Origin: Tianweitania sediminis
GTDB taxonomy: Bacteria; Pseudomonadota; Alphaproteobacteria; Rhizobiales; Rhizobiaceae
Length of the DNA: 64,000 bases
NCBI RefSeq assembly: GCF_017813335.1
Contig: NZ_JAGIYY010000001.1
Location: 1-64,000 of the forward strand
Reading direction: 5' to 3'
How positions within the stretch are numbered: position 1 is the stretch's first letter; each line of letters opens with the position of its first letter. A program made the translations under genes and the position numbers. Positions 50,333-59,424 of this stretch are shown here, piece after piece. The notes under the pieces were generated by a model. That model saw nothing but the letters and a program-made list of their open reading frames with translations. It ran no database searches and was not told the DNA's origin.

Positions 50333-52668
50333 GCAGACACAACCGCTTCCGGGGCACTGGTTGTGCCGACGTCCATGCGGCGATAGGTGGCCAAAGCCTG
50401 CCCGACCACCTGGTCCATGTTGTAATAGCGGTATGTGCCGAGCCGGCCGACAAAGGTGACATCCCCTTGCTCGTCGGCAAGCTGGGCATAGCGCTTGTAA
50501 AGCGCGGCGTTTTCAGCGGCCGGGATGGGGTAGTACGGGTCCCCTTCGGCTTGGGGGAACTCATAGGTGATGCTTGTTTTCCGGTGCACCTGGCCGGTGA
50601 GATGCTTGTATTCGGTGATGCGCGTATAGGGCACGGCGGCGGCCGGATAGTTCACCACCGCCACCGGCTGGAACCGCCGCTGGTCTAGCGTTTCATGGCG
50701 GAAGCGCAGGCTCCTGTAGGGAAGCGGGCCGAACCGGTGATCAAAATATTCGTCGATCGGACCCGTATAGATGATCTTGGTCGCCAGCTGTTCGCGCTTC
50801 AGCTCCCGGAAATCCGTTCCGAGCGCGAGTTCGATGTTGTCGTGGGCCAGCATGTTCTCAAACATCGCCGTGTAGCCATGCAGCGGCATGGCCTGAAAGC
50901 GATCAAGGAAGTAGCGGTCGTCCGTGGTGCAGCGGGTGGGAATGCGCTGGGTCACCGACTTGTCGAGTTCGCTCGGATCAACCCCCCACTGCTTGCGCGT
51001 GTAGCCCTCAAAGAAGGTGCGGTAGAGCTCGCTTCCTACCTGGTTGATCACCACGTCGCGCGCGCTGCGCACGGTTTCCACTGGCTCCGCGCGAGACTGC
51101 AGGAAAGCTTCGGTGTCGCATTCGTTGCGCAGATCGAGCCCGTAAAGAGCGTTCAGCGTGGTGCGGTTGATTGGCATCGGCAAGCGCTGCGTTCCCACCG
51201 CAGCAAGCACCCGATGCTCATAAGGCCGCCAGGCCGTGAAGCGGGACAGGTAGGCGAAGATTTCTTCGCTGTTGGTATGGAAGATGTGCGGCCCATATTT
51301 GTGGACGAGAATGCCGGCCTCGTCGCGGTGATCAAAGGCGTTGCCGCCGATGTGGGGGCGGCGATCGCATAAAAGGACGCGCTTGTTGCCAGCAGACGCG
51401 AGCCGCTCGGCAAGCACGCTGCCCGCAAAGCCCGCGCCTACGATCAGATAATCATAAGCGCCGCCACGCTTGGATCGGCGAAGGTTCGGCAAGGGCAAAG
51501 CCGCCCGCGGCGGTCGGACCGCGGCATCCAGAAGGTCTGAAATCCGGCGGAAGGTTTCGTCCCAGCTCATGCTTGCGAGCTTGGCATCCACGACCGGCAG
51601 AAATGCGGTGCGGTCCAGGCTGAGCGCCGCGTCGCAGGCTGCGATAAAGCGCTCGGGGGTGTCGGCGATGCGCACGGCTTCGACATCGCCGTAGGTTGCG
51701 ACCACGTCGGCGATCGGGGTCGACACAACCGGGAGACCAGCAGCAAGGTATTCGGGCGTTTTGGTGGGGCTGATGAAGCGGGTGGCTTCATTGATCGCAA
51801 ACGGCATCAGTGCAACGTCCCAGGCCGCCAGGGAGTGCGGCAGGTCCTCGTAGCTTCGCGGCCCCACGAAATGCAGATTGGGAACGCGCGGAAGGTCCGA
51901 CGGGCCGATCTTCGCCAGGGGGCCGACCATCACCAGGGACCATTCAGGCCGTGCGCGCGCCACCGCCTCCAGGAGCGGCAGATCGATGCGCTCATCGATG
52001 ACGCCGTAGAAGCCGAGCTTCTTGCCCGGCAGGTTCTTTTGTTCCGCTTCGGGGGCGCAGCCACGCCGCACCTGCTGGAAATGCGCCGTGTCGACGCCGG
52101 ACGGAAAGGCGTGGATGTTGTCGTGCCGGTCCTTGCGGGCTGCATAAAGGCTGGCCCCTCCGGTCAACACCAGATCGGCACGCTGCATGAGTTCGGCTTC
52201 AAGCTCAGGGAGGCCGGCTGGCGCGAAGCGGAAGTTCGCGAGCTCGTCCATGCAGTCATAAACTACCGCTGCCGCTTCCACATGGCGGGCGAAGCTGAAC
52301 ATCATGGGGCTGTAGAACCACAGCACGGGGCGTTCGATGTTGTTCAGCCGAAGAAGAAGATCAAGCAGCTGCGCAAGGCCCGCATCGCGCCGCGCCTCGT
52401 CCCAGTCGCGGGGAATGCGCGGGCGCAGGGAAACGATGTCGGTGCCTTCGTAGGGGTGAGTTTCCAGATAAGGCGAGTGGTGCTCGGTCGGGATATTTTC
52501 CTCGAAGACGTAGATCTGCCGGCTGCGGCCGAAGCGCGTCATGAGGTGCTGCGGGCGCTGAAACACGAAGTCCCAGCGCAGATGCGAAAAGCAGATCACC
52601 GGCGCAGTGGAAAGCGTGGGGCCCTGAAACAGGTCGGAAGAAAGGAGCTCGTTCATCAGGTCAGCCAT
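50329..52668 (-). CDS. Glycosyltransferase fused to UDP-galactopyranose mutase
   Basis: 779 residues from ATG 52668; other Mets lie at 52698 and 52656. Residues 20-385 form a TuaH-like GT-B enzyme (Phe-Ser-His-Leu-Arg-Trp-Asp-Phe-Val-Phe-Gln-Arg-Pro-Gln; Tyr-Asp-Cys-Met-Asp-Glu-Leu; Pro-Glu-Tyr-Leu-Ala-Ala-Gly). Residues 404-768 form a complete UGM: FAD motif Val-Gly-Ala-Gly-Phe-Ala-Gly, Gly-Pro-His-Ile-Phe-His-Thr, Lys-Gln-Trp-Gly, and the late Gly-Arg-Leu-Gly-Thr-Tyr-Arg-Tyr-Tyr-Asn-Met-Asp. The mutase converts UDP-Galp to UDP-Galf; the fused transferase could use UDP-Galf directly. Fourth-codon overlap with the next GT. Confidence 0.88.
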   Translation of the reverse strand: MADLMNELLSSDLFQGPTLSTAPVICFSHLRWDFVFQRPQHLMTRFGRSRQIYVFEENIPTEHHSPYLETHPYEGTDIVSLRPRIPRDWDEARRDAGLAQLLDLLLRLNNIERPVLWFYSPMMFSFARHVEAAAVVYDCMDELANFRFAPAGLPELEAELMQRADLVLTGGASLYAARKDRHDNIHAFPSGVDTAHFQQVRRGCAPEAEQKNLPGKKLGFYGVIDERIDLPLLEAVARARPEWSLVMVGPLAKIGPSDLPRVPNLHFVGPRSYEDLPHSLAAWDVALMPFAINEATRFISPTKTPEYLAAGLPVVSTPIADVVATYGDVEAVRIADTPERFIAACDAALSLDRTAFLPVVDAKLASMSWDETFRRISDLLDAAVRPPRAALPLPNLRRSKRGGAYDYLIVGAGFAGSVLAERLASAGNKRVLLCDRRPHIGGNAFDHRDEAGILVHKYGPHIFHTNSEEIFAYLSRFTAWRPYEHRVLAAVGTQRLPMPINRTTLNALYGLDLRNECDTEAFLQSRAEPVETVRSARDVVINQVGSELYRTFFEGYTRKQWGVDPSELDKSVTQRIPTRCTTDDRYFLDRFQAMPLHGYTAMFENMLAHDNIELALGTDFRELKREQLATKIIYTGPIDEYFDHRFGPLPYRSLRFRHETLDQRRFQPVAVVNYPAAAVPYTRITEYKHLTGQVHRKTSITYEFPQAEGDPYYPIPAAENAALYKRYAQLADEQGDVTFVGRLGTYRYYNMDQVVGQALATYRRMDVGTTSAPEAVVSA

Positions 52669-53827
52669 CCACAAGCTCAGGCTTCGCCCGGGCACCACGC
52701 TGCAAAGGAAAATCGGTTGAGGTCAGTTCGGCCAGCCGTGCCACCGATAGCGGCCAGCACCATCGGTCCACGACGGTTTGTCGGGGCGACCAATCGTTGC
52801 GCGACAGAGCCTCGAGAATGCCTTCGTCGAAGCGATCGGCGGCAACAACAAGCCCGGTCTGGGGCAGCACATATTGCAAGCCGCACCGGAGCGCGGCGTT
52901 GGCCACCACCGGCAGGCCGGCCAGCATGTATTCAGTCAAGATCGCCGGCGCGCCATCGTTTTCGCCGCACACCACCCCGACCCGCGCCTGGTTCATCAAG
53001 CGATTGACTTCGCTGTGCGGCACACCGGGTGGTCCGACGAAATCCACCGCCAGCCCCATCGACGCGGCCTGCTGGCGCAGGTGCTCCCCATCTTCCCCGT
53101 AGCCCATCACGCAAAGAGCCGTGATCGGGCGGCTTGCACGCCGAAGAGCCGAGAACAGGATGTCGTGGCGCTTGTAGGCTTGCGCCGCCGCCACATACAC
53201 GACGTCGTAGCGTTTCTCTTCTTCTGAGAGCGGAAAAAAGGTTTCCGCCGACGCAAACTCCGGCCCGACCGGCAAAACGGCCGTTTGCATCTGCGGATGG
53301 CGCTTCTGGACCTCCTCGCTTTGCCACGGAGCCCCGGTGAGTACGAGGTCGAAATGTCGGCTCACCTCCGGCGGCACGCGCAAAGCGGGCACATCGATGG
53401 AATTGTAGATGATCGTGCTTGCGGAACAGGCTTGGAGCAGCGCTTCCGAAACACCCAATCCCCAGACACAAAGGATCCGCGGCGCCCCATGCTGCGAAAC
53501 AAAGTCAAGCATGGCGTCCGAGTGGAACGGCGCCGTCTCGCTGGCGATGGGAAAGGCGCGTCGGGTCAGAAACGGTGTTTCGCGGACCGACCGGATCTCG
53601 TCGCCGCGATGGTGGTGCCAGATTTCGGCGGCCGACGCCAAGCCGGCCCGCACGCTGGCAAGCGGCAGGCGCTCGAGATAGCCACCCTCGACAGCACAGC
53701 TGGAACGGTTCTCCGGGTCTGCGAAAACGGCGTCAAACACGCCGTTGGTCTCGGGGAAGCTGGATTGCTGCTCTACAAGATCACTGATCACCACGATGCG
53801 GTCGGTCAAAGAAGGTCGTGAACGCAT
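52661..53827 (-). CDS. Glycosyltransferase, GT4-like
   Basis: 388 residues from ATG 53827 (CGGAG upstream); an open frame to 53953 carries a Cys-rich, non-family extension and is not used. The C-terminal lobe shows Val-Val-Tyr-Val-Ala-Ala-Ala-Gln-Ala-Tyr-Lys-Arg-His-Asp and Leu-Thr-Glu-Tyr-Met-Leu-Ala-Gly-Leu-Pro-Val-Val-Ala, the nucleotide-sugar loop. The N-terminal lobe is divergent. First gene of the six-gene operon; 236 bases separate it from the glycerol regulator. Confidence 0.82.
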   Translation of the reverse strand: MRSRPSLTDRIVVISDLVEQQSSFPETNGVFDAVFADPENRSSCAVEGGYLERLPLASVRAGLASAAEIWHHHRGDEIRSVRETPFLTRRAFPIASETAPFHSDAMLDFVSQHGAPRILCVWGLGVSEALLQACSASTIIYNSIDVPALRVPPEVSRHFDLVLTGAPWQSEEVQKRHPQMQTAVLPVGPEFASAETFFPLSEEEKRYDVVYVAAAQAYKRHDILFSALRRASRPITALCVMGYGEDGEHLRQQAASMGLAVDFVGPPGVPHSEVNRLMNQARVGVVCGENDGAPAILTEYMLAGLPVVANAALRCGLQYVLPQTGLVVAADRFDEGILEALSRNDWSPRQTVVDRWCWPLSVARLAELTSTDFPLQRGARAKPELVDG

Positions 53828-54032
53828 CGAGGCTCCGCATGGGGGGCAGAAATCTAGGCTTTGGCGGAGGGCGAAACTTCTGCGTGCGGCGCATGTTCCC
53901 AGCGACATCGCCGCTAACTGACATCTTCTGACATAATGATGCTGTGCGGCCACGCTGCCGGCTCGGGATTGGCTCCCTGACTCGACACAAGCGGATCATC
54001 GCGACCTGCCCTTGCCTTGCAGGCACTTTCAT

Positions 54033-54050
54033 CCGAAAACAAAACGAAAG
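54033..54050. promoter_or_regulatory. DeoR-type operator repeat before glpR
   Basis: Two CGAAA words at 54034 and 54045 are 11 bases apart (on the other strand, TTTCG repeats), just 14 bases before the GTG start. The same 11-base-spaced word occurs before glpD, so autoregulation by the glycerol repressor is likely. Confidence 0.55.
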
Positions 54051-54063
54051 TGGGACCGCACCC

Positions 54064-54849
54064 GTGTTTCTTTCCGACCGCCATGCAACGATCATCGCTC
54101 TTGCCAAGCAGCACGGCCGCGTTCGCGTCACCGATCTTGCTTCGCACTTCAACGTCACGCCACAAACCATCCGCAAGGAGCTGAACGAGCTTTGCAGCCA
54201 GCGCTTGCTGACGCGCACGCATGGTGGCGCTCTATTTCCGTCCGGCATCGAGAACATGGAATATGAGGCGCGCCGCCGGATCGCCGCCGACGCCAAGGAC
54301 GCAATCGGCCGCGCTGCCGCCGGCATCATCCCCGACAATGCCTCGCTGTTCGTCAATATCGGCACGACGACGGAAGCCGTTTCGGAAGCACTGCTTTCCC
54401 ATAGCGGCTTGATGGTGATCACCAACAACATCAACGTGGCCAACAAGATGCGGGCATATCCCGCCCTTGAAGTGGTGATCGCGGGCGGTGTGGTGCGGGG
54501 CTCCGATGGCGGCATTGTCGGGGAAGCTGCCGTGGACTTCATCCGCCAGTTCAAGGTCGATTACGCCGTGATCGGCGCTTCGGCCATCGACCAGGATGGC
54601 GCCCTGCTCGACTTCGATTTTCGCGAAGTGAAAGTCGCGCAGGCCATCATGGCAAATGCGCGGCACGTCATCCTCGTCGCGGATGCCACGAAGCTGGAGC
54701 GCACCGCGCCTGTCCGGATCGGTCAGCTGGCGCAAGTGAACACATTCATCACCGACCGCTGCAGTTCCGAGGCCCTGCGCTCAATCTGCGCGGCGCATGA
54801 CGTGCGATTGATCGAGACCAGCGTATTCGAAGGGAGTCAGGGCGATTGA
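54064..54849 (+). CDS. glpR: DeoR-family glycerol regulon repressor
   Basis: 261 residues from GTG 54064; the frame continues to 53944 but upstream is the operator region, and the family starts with Leu-Ser-x-Arg-His-x-x-Ile. The helix-turn-helix is Arg-Val-Thr-Asp-Leu-Ala-Ser-His-Phe-Asn-Val-Thr-Pro-Gln-Thr-Ile-Arg. The C-terminal DeoRC sensor has Val-Asn-Ile-Gly-Thr-Thr-Thr-Glu. It should bind glycerol-3-phosphate and release glpD/glpK. Close upstream neighbour of glpD. Confidence 0.88.
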   Translation: MFLSDRHATIIALAKQHGRVRVTDLASHFNVTPQTIRKELNELCSQRLLTRTHGGALFPSGIENMEYEARRRIAADAKDAIGRAAAGIIPDNASLFVNIGTTTEAVSEALLSHSGLMVITNNINVANKMRAYPALEVVIAGGVVRGSDGGIVGEAAVDFIRQFKVDYAVIGASAIDQDGALLDFDFREVKVAQAIMANARHVILVADATKLERTAPVRIGQLAQVNTFITDRCSSEALRSICAAHDVRLIETSVFEGSQGD

Positions 54850-54890
54850 CATTCGTTTTCCTTTCGCCTTAGGTTCTCTTGTCTTTCGGA
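54846..54890 (+). promoter_or_regulatory. glpD promoter with TTTCG operator words
   Basis: A perfect -35 TTGACA at 54846-54851 overlaps the glpR stop; 17 bases later TTAGGT could be a poor -10. TTCG words begin at 54852, 54863 and 54885, that is on an 11-base grid, inside and after the spacer, as repressor sites would be. Confidence 0.5.
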
Positions 54891-54944
54891 TGCCGATACT
54901 GGTGTCGTCATCCCGAGGGCCGATGACTTGCGCGAGTATGGCCG

Positions 54945-56456
54945 ATGCACGACATCCTTGTGGTTGGTGGTGGGATCAATGGCTGCGGCATCGCGCGCGA
55001 TGCTGCCGGCCGCGGCTATTCCGTTGTGCTTGCCGAGATGAAGGACCTGGCAAGCGGCACCTCGTCCTGGTCCACCAAACTCATCCATGGCGGCCTGCGC
55101 TACCTGGAGCATTATGAGTTTCGCCTCGTGCGCGAGGCGTTGAAAGAGCGCGAAGTGCTTTGGCGCAATGCGCCGCACATCATCTGGCCGATGCGTTTTG
55201 TTCTGCCCTACGCGCAAGGCCTGCGGGCGGCCTGGCTGATCCGCTTAGGCCTGTTCCTTTATGACAACATCGGCGGGCGGAAGCTTCTGCCAGCCACGCG
55301 AACGCTCGACATGCGCAGCGACCCCGCGGGGCTCCCGTTGAAGCCGCTGTTCACGCGCGCGTTTGAATATTCCGACTGCTGGGTGGACGACGCACGGCTG
55401 GTCGCCTTGAACGCCCGTGACGCGGCCGATCGCGGCGCCGAGATCCTGACGCGCACCAAGCTCGTTCAGGCCCGCAGGAGCGGTGATCATTGGCGTGCAA
55501 CTCTGGAAAACACGCTCAGCGGGGAACGGCGCGAGGTCACCGCCCGCTTGATCGTCAATGCCGCGGGTCCCTGGGTGGACCATGTTCTTGCAGAAGCGCT
55601 GGAAGCGCATGAAAAGCGGCATGTCCGGCTCGTGCAGGGCAGCCACATCGTGGTGCGTCGCAAGTCTGACGATCCGCGCGCTTATTTTTTCCAGAACCGC
55701 GACAATCGCATCATCTTCGCCATCCCCTATGAGCGCGACTTCACGCTGATCGGCACCACGGACCGCGATTACCGCGGCGAGCCGGGCGCGGCGGCAATCA
55801 CGGCGGAAGAAACGGATTACCTTTGCGCAGCCGCCAGCGAATATTTCCGCGAGCCGGTTCGACGCGAAGACATCGTGTGGACCTATTCCGGCGTGCGGCC
55901 CTTGTTCGACGATGGCGCATCCAAGGCGCAGGAAGCCACGCGCGACTATGTCATCAAGGCAGACGGCGAGCCGAACAAGGCGCCGATCGTCAACATCTTC
56001 GGCGGCAAGATCACGACCTACCGAAAGCTCGCCGAGTCGATGATGGAGCAGATCGAAGCGTTGATCGGCCGAAAAGGACCAGCCTGGACCCTTGCCGCTG
56101 CGCTGCCTGGCGGGGATTTCCCGGTCGAGGGCTTTGAGGCCGAACGCACTGCGGTGATGCGCGACTACACGTTCTTGAGCCAGGAGGAGGCCCATCGGCT
56201 TTTGCGCCTTTACGGCACGCGTGCCCGCGCCATTCTGCGGACAGCGAACAGTGCCGCGGATCTCGGCCAGCACTTCGGCCACGGCCTGACGGAAGCGGAA
56301 ATCAACTACCTGATCAAAGAAGAGTGGGCCCTCACCGCTGAGGATGTTCTTTGGCGCCGCACGAAAACAGGGTTGCACCTGAACGAAGAGCAGGCACTTG
56401 CCGTTGATGCCTACATGCGGCGCACGGCGCCGCCGCATCAAAAGGCAGCGGAATAG
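54945..56456 (+). CDS. glpD: Aerobic glycerol-3-phosphate dehydrogenase
   Basis: 503 residues. The FAD motif is Val-Val-Gly-Gly-Gly-Ile-Asn-Gly-Cys-Gly-Ile-Ala (residues 5-16), then Ser-Ser-Trp-Ser-Thr-Lys-Leu-Ile-His-Gly-Gly-Leu-Arg-Tyr-Leu, the GlpD hallmark, and Thr-Thr-Asp-Arg-Asp-Tyr at about 268. A C-terminal DAO_C domain is present. Membrane-associated; oxidises glycerol 3-phosphate to DHAP, passing electrons to quinone. Part of glpR-glpD-ORF-glpK. Confidence 0.95.
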   Translation: MHDILVVGGGINGCGIARDAAGRGYSVVLAEMKDLASGTSSWSTKLIHGGLRYLEHYEFRLVREALKEREVLWRNAPHIIWPMRFVLPYAQGLRAAWLIRLGLFLYDNIGGRKLLPATRTLDMRSDPAGLPLKPLFTRAFEYSDCWVDDARLVALNARDAADRGAEILTRTKLVQARRSGDHWRATLENTLSGERREVTARLIVNAAGPWVDHVLAEALEAHEKRHVRLVQGSHIVVRRKSDDPRAYFFQNRDNRIIFAIPYERDFTLIGTTDRDYRGEPGAAAITAEETDYLCAAASEYFREPVRREDIVWTYSGVRPLFDDGASKAQEATRDYVIKADGEPNKAPIVNIFGGKITTYRKLAESMMEQIEALIGRKGPAWTLAAALPGGDFPVEGFEAERTAVMRDYTFLSQEEAHRLLRLYGTRARAILRTANSAADLGQHFGHGLTEAEINYLIKEEWALTAEDVLWRRTKTGLHLNEEQALAVDAYMRRTAPPHQKAAE

Positions 56457-56477
56457 GGCAGCGGAAGGGAGGCCGAT

Positions 56478-56603
56478 ATGCTCAACAAAACAAGCGTTCA
56501 CAAGCTGATCGAGGCGAAGCGACCGGCTGATCTTTGCGAGAGAATGTCCGAGGCGGCTGTGGCCGGCGATCTGCCGACAAAAGCGGACCCGCAAGCAGCA
56601 TGA
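56478..56603 (+). CDS. 41-residue ORF translationally coupled to glpK
   Basis: ATG at 56478 has a very good ribosome site (GAAGGGAGG, ending six bases upstream); TGA at 56601-56603 overlaps the glpK ATG as ATGA. The peptide starts Met-Leu-Asn-Lys-Thr-Ser-Val-His, is helix-prone and acidic/basic mixed, with one Cys. glpK itself has no strong ribosome site, so this ORF probably couples its translation. It may also be a real small protein, or the remnant of a deleted gene. Confidence 0.5.
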   Translation: MLNKTSVHKLIEAKRPADLCERMSEAAVAGDLPTKADPQAA

Positions 56604-58087
56604 GCAAGCACATCCTCGCCATCGATCAGGGCACCACATCCACGCGCGCCATCATCTTCGGCGCTGACATGCAGATCGTGTCCGTCGGACAAAAGGAGTT
56701 CACCCAGCATTTTCCCGCATCGGGCTGGGTGGAACACGATCCCGAGGAAATCTGGCACACCGTTCTTTGGGCGGTAAAAGAAGCCCTCAAGGGTGCCAAT
56801 CTCGAAGCAGCCGACATTGGCGCTGCCGGCATCACCAACCAGCGTGAAACGGTGGTGATCTGGGACCGCGCGACCGGAAAGCCGGTTCACAACGCCATCG
56901 TTTGGCAGGACAGGCGCACCGCGGTGATGTGCCGGAAACTCAAGGCAGCGGGGGTGGAGTCAAAGTTCTCGAAGAAAACAGGGCTTCTGCTTGATCCCTA
57001 TTTTTCCGGAACCAAGATCGCGTGGCTGCTGGACAAGGTGCCGGGCTTGCGAAAGCGCGCCGAGCGTGGGGAGCTTGCGGCTGGCACCATCGACACATTC
57101 CTTATCTGGCGGCTGACGGGCGGCCAGGCGCATGCCACTGACGCTACGAATGCCTCGCGCACCCTGATCTACAACATCGCTGAGAACGCCTGGGATAACG
57201 AGTTGCTCGACATCCTGCGCATTCCGCGCTCGCTTCTGCCGCGGGTCGAGGACTGCGCGGCGGAGTTCGGCTCCATCGACAAGGCTCTTTTCGGTGCGGA
57301 GATTCCGATCCTGGGTGTCGCGGGCGATCAACAGGCCGCAACAATCGGCCAGGCCTGTTTCGAGCCTGGGATGATCAAATCGACCTACGGAACCGGGTGC
57401 TTTGCGGTGTTGAACACCGGCACCGAAATGGTGCGTTCGAAAAACAAGCTGCTGACCACCATCGCCTACCGCCTGAACGGCGAAACGACCTATGCGCTTG
57501 AAGGCTCGATCTTCATCGCGGGGGCGGCCGTGCAATGGCTGCGCGACGGCGCCAAGATGATCTCCAAGGCCGCTGATGCCGGTGACCTTGCAGCACAAGC
57601 CGATTCGACACAGACCATCTATTTCGTGCCAGCTTTCGTCGGACTTGGTGCGCCCCACTGGGATGCCGATGCGCGGGGTGCGATCTTCGGGCTGACACGG
57701 AATTCCGGGCCGGCCGAGTTCGCCCGCGCCACGCTTGAATCGGTGGCCTTCCAGACGCGCGACCTCCTCGACGCCATGCACAAGGACTGGAAAGCAGGCG
57801 ACACGAAAACCGTGTTGCGCGTGGACGGCGGCATGGTTGCATCCGATTGGACCATGCAGCGCCTCGCCGACATCCTCGATGCGCCGGTGGATCGGCCACG
57901 CATCCTCGAAACCACCGCCCTCGGCGCCGCGTGGCTGGCGGGCAGCAAAGCAGGCTTCTGGCCGGGGAAAGACGGCTTCGCCCAAAAGTGGGCTCTCGAA
58001 AACCGCTTCCAGCCCACCATGACCCAATCGGATCGGCGCAAGGCAATCGCTGGCTGGCGCGATGCCGTCAGGCGTACGCTGACCTAG
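56600..58087 (+). CDS. glpK: Glycerol kinase
   Basis: 495 residues from ATG 56600. ATP motif [10 protein letters not shown] (residues 6-15); glycerol-site Asn-Gln-Arg-Glu-Thr near 80; and Tyr-Gly-Thr-Gly-Cys-Phe with the later Gly-Gly-Met-Val-Ala-Ser-Asp nucleotide elements. It phosphorylates glycerol to glycerol 3-phosphate for GlpD. No glycerol facilitator is visible, so uptake must be elsewhere. Confidence 0.96.
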   Translation: MSKHILAIDQGTTSTRAIIFGADMQIVSVGQKEFTQHFPASGWVEHDPEEIWHTVLWAVKEALKGANLEAADIGAAGITNQRETVVIWDRATGKPVHNAIVWQDRRTAVMCRKLKAAGVESKFSKKTGLLLDPYFSGTKIAWLLDKVPGLRKRAERGELAAGTIDTFLIWRLTGGQAHATDATNASRTLIYNIAENAWDNELLDILRIPRSLLPRVEDCAAEFGSIDKALFGAEIPILGVAGDQQAATIGQACFEPGMIKSTYGTGCFAVLNTGTEMVRSKNKLLTTIAYRLNGETTYALEGSIFIAGAAVQWLRDGAKMISKAADAGDLAAQADSTQTIYFVPAFVGLGAPHWDADARGAIFGLTRNSGPAEFARATLESVAFQTRDLLDAMHKDWKAGDTKTVLRVDGGMVASDWTMQRLADILDAPVDRPRILETTALGAAWLAGSKAGFWPGKDGFAQKWALENRFQPTMTQSDRRKAIAGWRDAVRRTLT

Positions 58088-58140
58088 CATCCGGTTGTTG
58101 CCGCCTTCCGCTCACCCGCATGGGCAGGCGAAGGATCGGC

Positions 58141-59424
58141 TTACATCAATCCGAGCGCCCGCGGGATAGCCAGCGAGAGATCCGGCCAGAACGATGTGAC
58201 GAGCATGACCGGCAGGGCGACGAAGCCCATCAGGCCGAGCGCCGGCATGACGGCTTCCATGATGGGTGCCTTGCAGATCCTGCAGGACAAGAACAGCGTT
58301 GGGGCCACGGGCGGGCTGTTGGCGCCGATCACCACCGAGCAAGCGACGATGGCGGCGAAATGCACCGGGTCGATGCCGCTGGCCACCATCAAGGGCAGGA
58401 ACAGCGGGGCGATCACAACCGTGACCGACACGTCATCCATCAAGGCGCCGGCGATGATCAGAACGAGATTGACGACGAGCAGAGCACCAAGCGGGCTGCC
58501 AACCACGGACTGGATGGCTTCGGTGAGATCCTGAGGCACGCGCTCGAAGGCCATGATGCGCGAGATCATGAAGGAAAACAGCAGGATCAGAATGATGGTC
58601 CCGGTCGTTTCCGCTGCTTGGATGACGCTGCTTCCCAGGCTCTTCCAGGTGAATTCGCGATAGATCAGGCCGCCCACCACGAGCGTTGCCACCACGGCAA
58701 CCGCGGCTGCTTCGGTGGGTGTGAAAATGCCTCCATAAATCCCGCCAAGAATGATCAAGGGCAGCGACAGCGCCGGCAGCGCCCGAAAGGTGACTGACCC
58801 GAAACTCTCGACCTTTTGGTCCGGTATCGGCAACTCGTCGAAGGCCCGACCCACGAGAAAGCGGTTGTACAGGATCAATCCGATGATGAGCAGGATCGCA
58901 GGCCCGATCGTCGCTGCGAAGCAGGCCGCCACGGATTGGCGCGTGACAACGGCGAACAGGATCATGGTGATGGACGGCGGGATCAGGATGCCGAGCAACG
59001 AAGACACGCCAAGCAGTGCAGCGATCCTCCCGCGCGGGTAACCGCGCGCCACCAGTGGCTCCGTCATGATGGAGCCGATCGATGCGATCGCAGCCGTTGC
59101 GGTGCCCGAAATGGCACCGAATACGCTGGACGACAGCACCATCGCCGTGCCCATGCCGCCTCGGCCCGTGGCGAGGCGCCCAACAAAGGCGATGATCCTT
59201 TGGGCGATGCCGCCGGCTTCCATGAGATAGCCGGCCAGGATGAACAACGGCAGCGCAATCAGAACCAGCGAGTTCAGGGATCGAAAGCCCTGCAGCATCA
59301 GGGTGTTCAAATTGATGTCGTAAACAAACGTCAGGAAGGCGAGAACGCCCGCGAAGGACCACGCGACCGGCAAACCGATCGCCATCAGGATGATGAGCAA
59401 AGGCAGTGCAAGAATGGCCGACAT
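58141..59424 (-). CDS. TRAP transporter large permease (DctM)
   Basis: 427 residues from ATG 59424, which overlaps the DctQ stop as ATGA; a longer frame to 59523 runs through DctQ. About 12 helices, Gly-Thr-Ala-Thr-Ala-Ala at the conserved substrate loop and Ile-Pro-Pro-Ser-Ile near residue 145. Sodium-driven solute import. Last gene of the second TRAP operon; convergent with glpK. Confidence 0.92.
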   Translation of the reverse strand: MSAILALPLLIILMAIGLPVAWSFAGVLAFLTFVYDINLNTLMLQGFRSLNSLVLIALPLFILAGYLMEAGGIAQRIIAFVGRLATGRGGMGTAMVLSSSVFGAISGTATAAIASIGSIMTEPLVARGYPRGRIAALLGVSSLLGILIPPSITMILFAVVTRQSVAACFAATIGPAILLIIGLILYNRFLVGRAFDELPIPDQKVESFGSVTFRALPALSLPLIILGGIYGGIFTPTEAAAVAVVATLVVGGLIYREFTWKSLGSSVIQAAETTGTIILILLFSFMISRIMAFERVPQDLTEAIQSVVGSPLGALLVVNLVLIIAGALMDDVSVTVVIAPLFLPLMVASGIDPVHFAAIVACSVVIGANSPPVAPTLFLSCRICKAPIMEAVMPALGLMGFVALPVMLVTSFWPDLSLAIPRALGLM

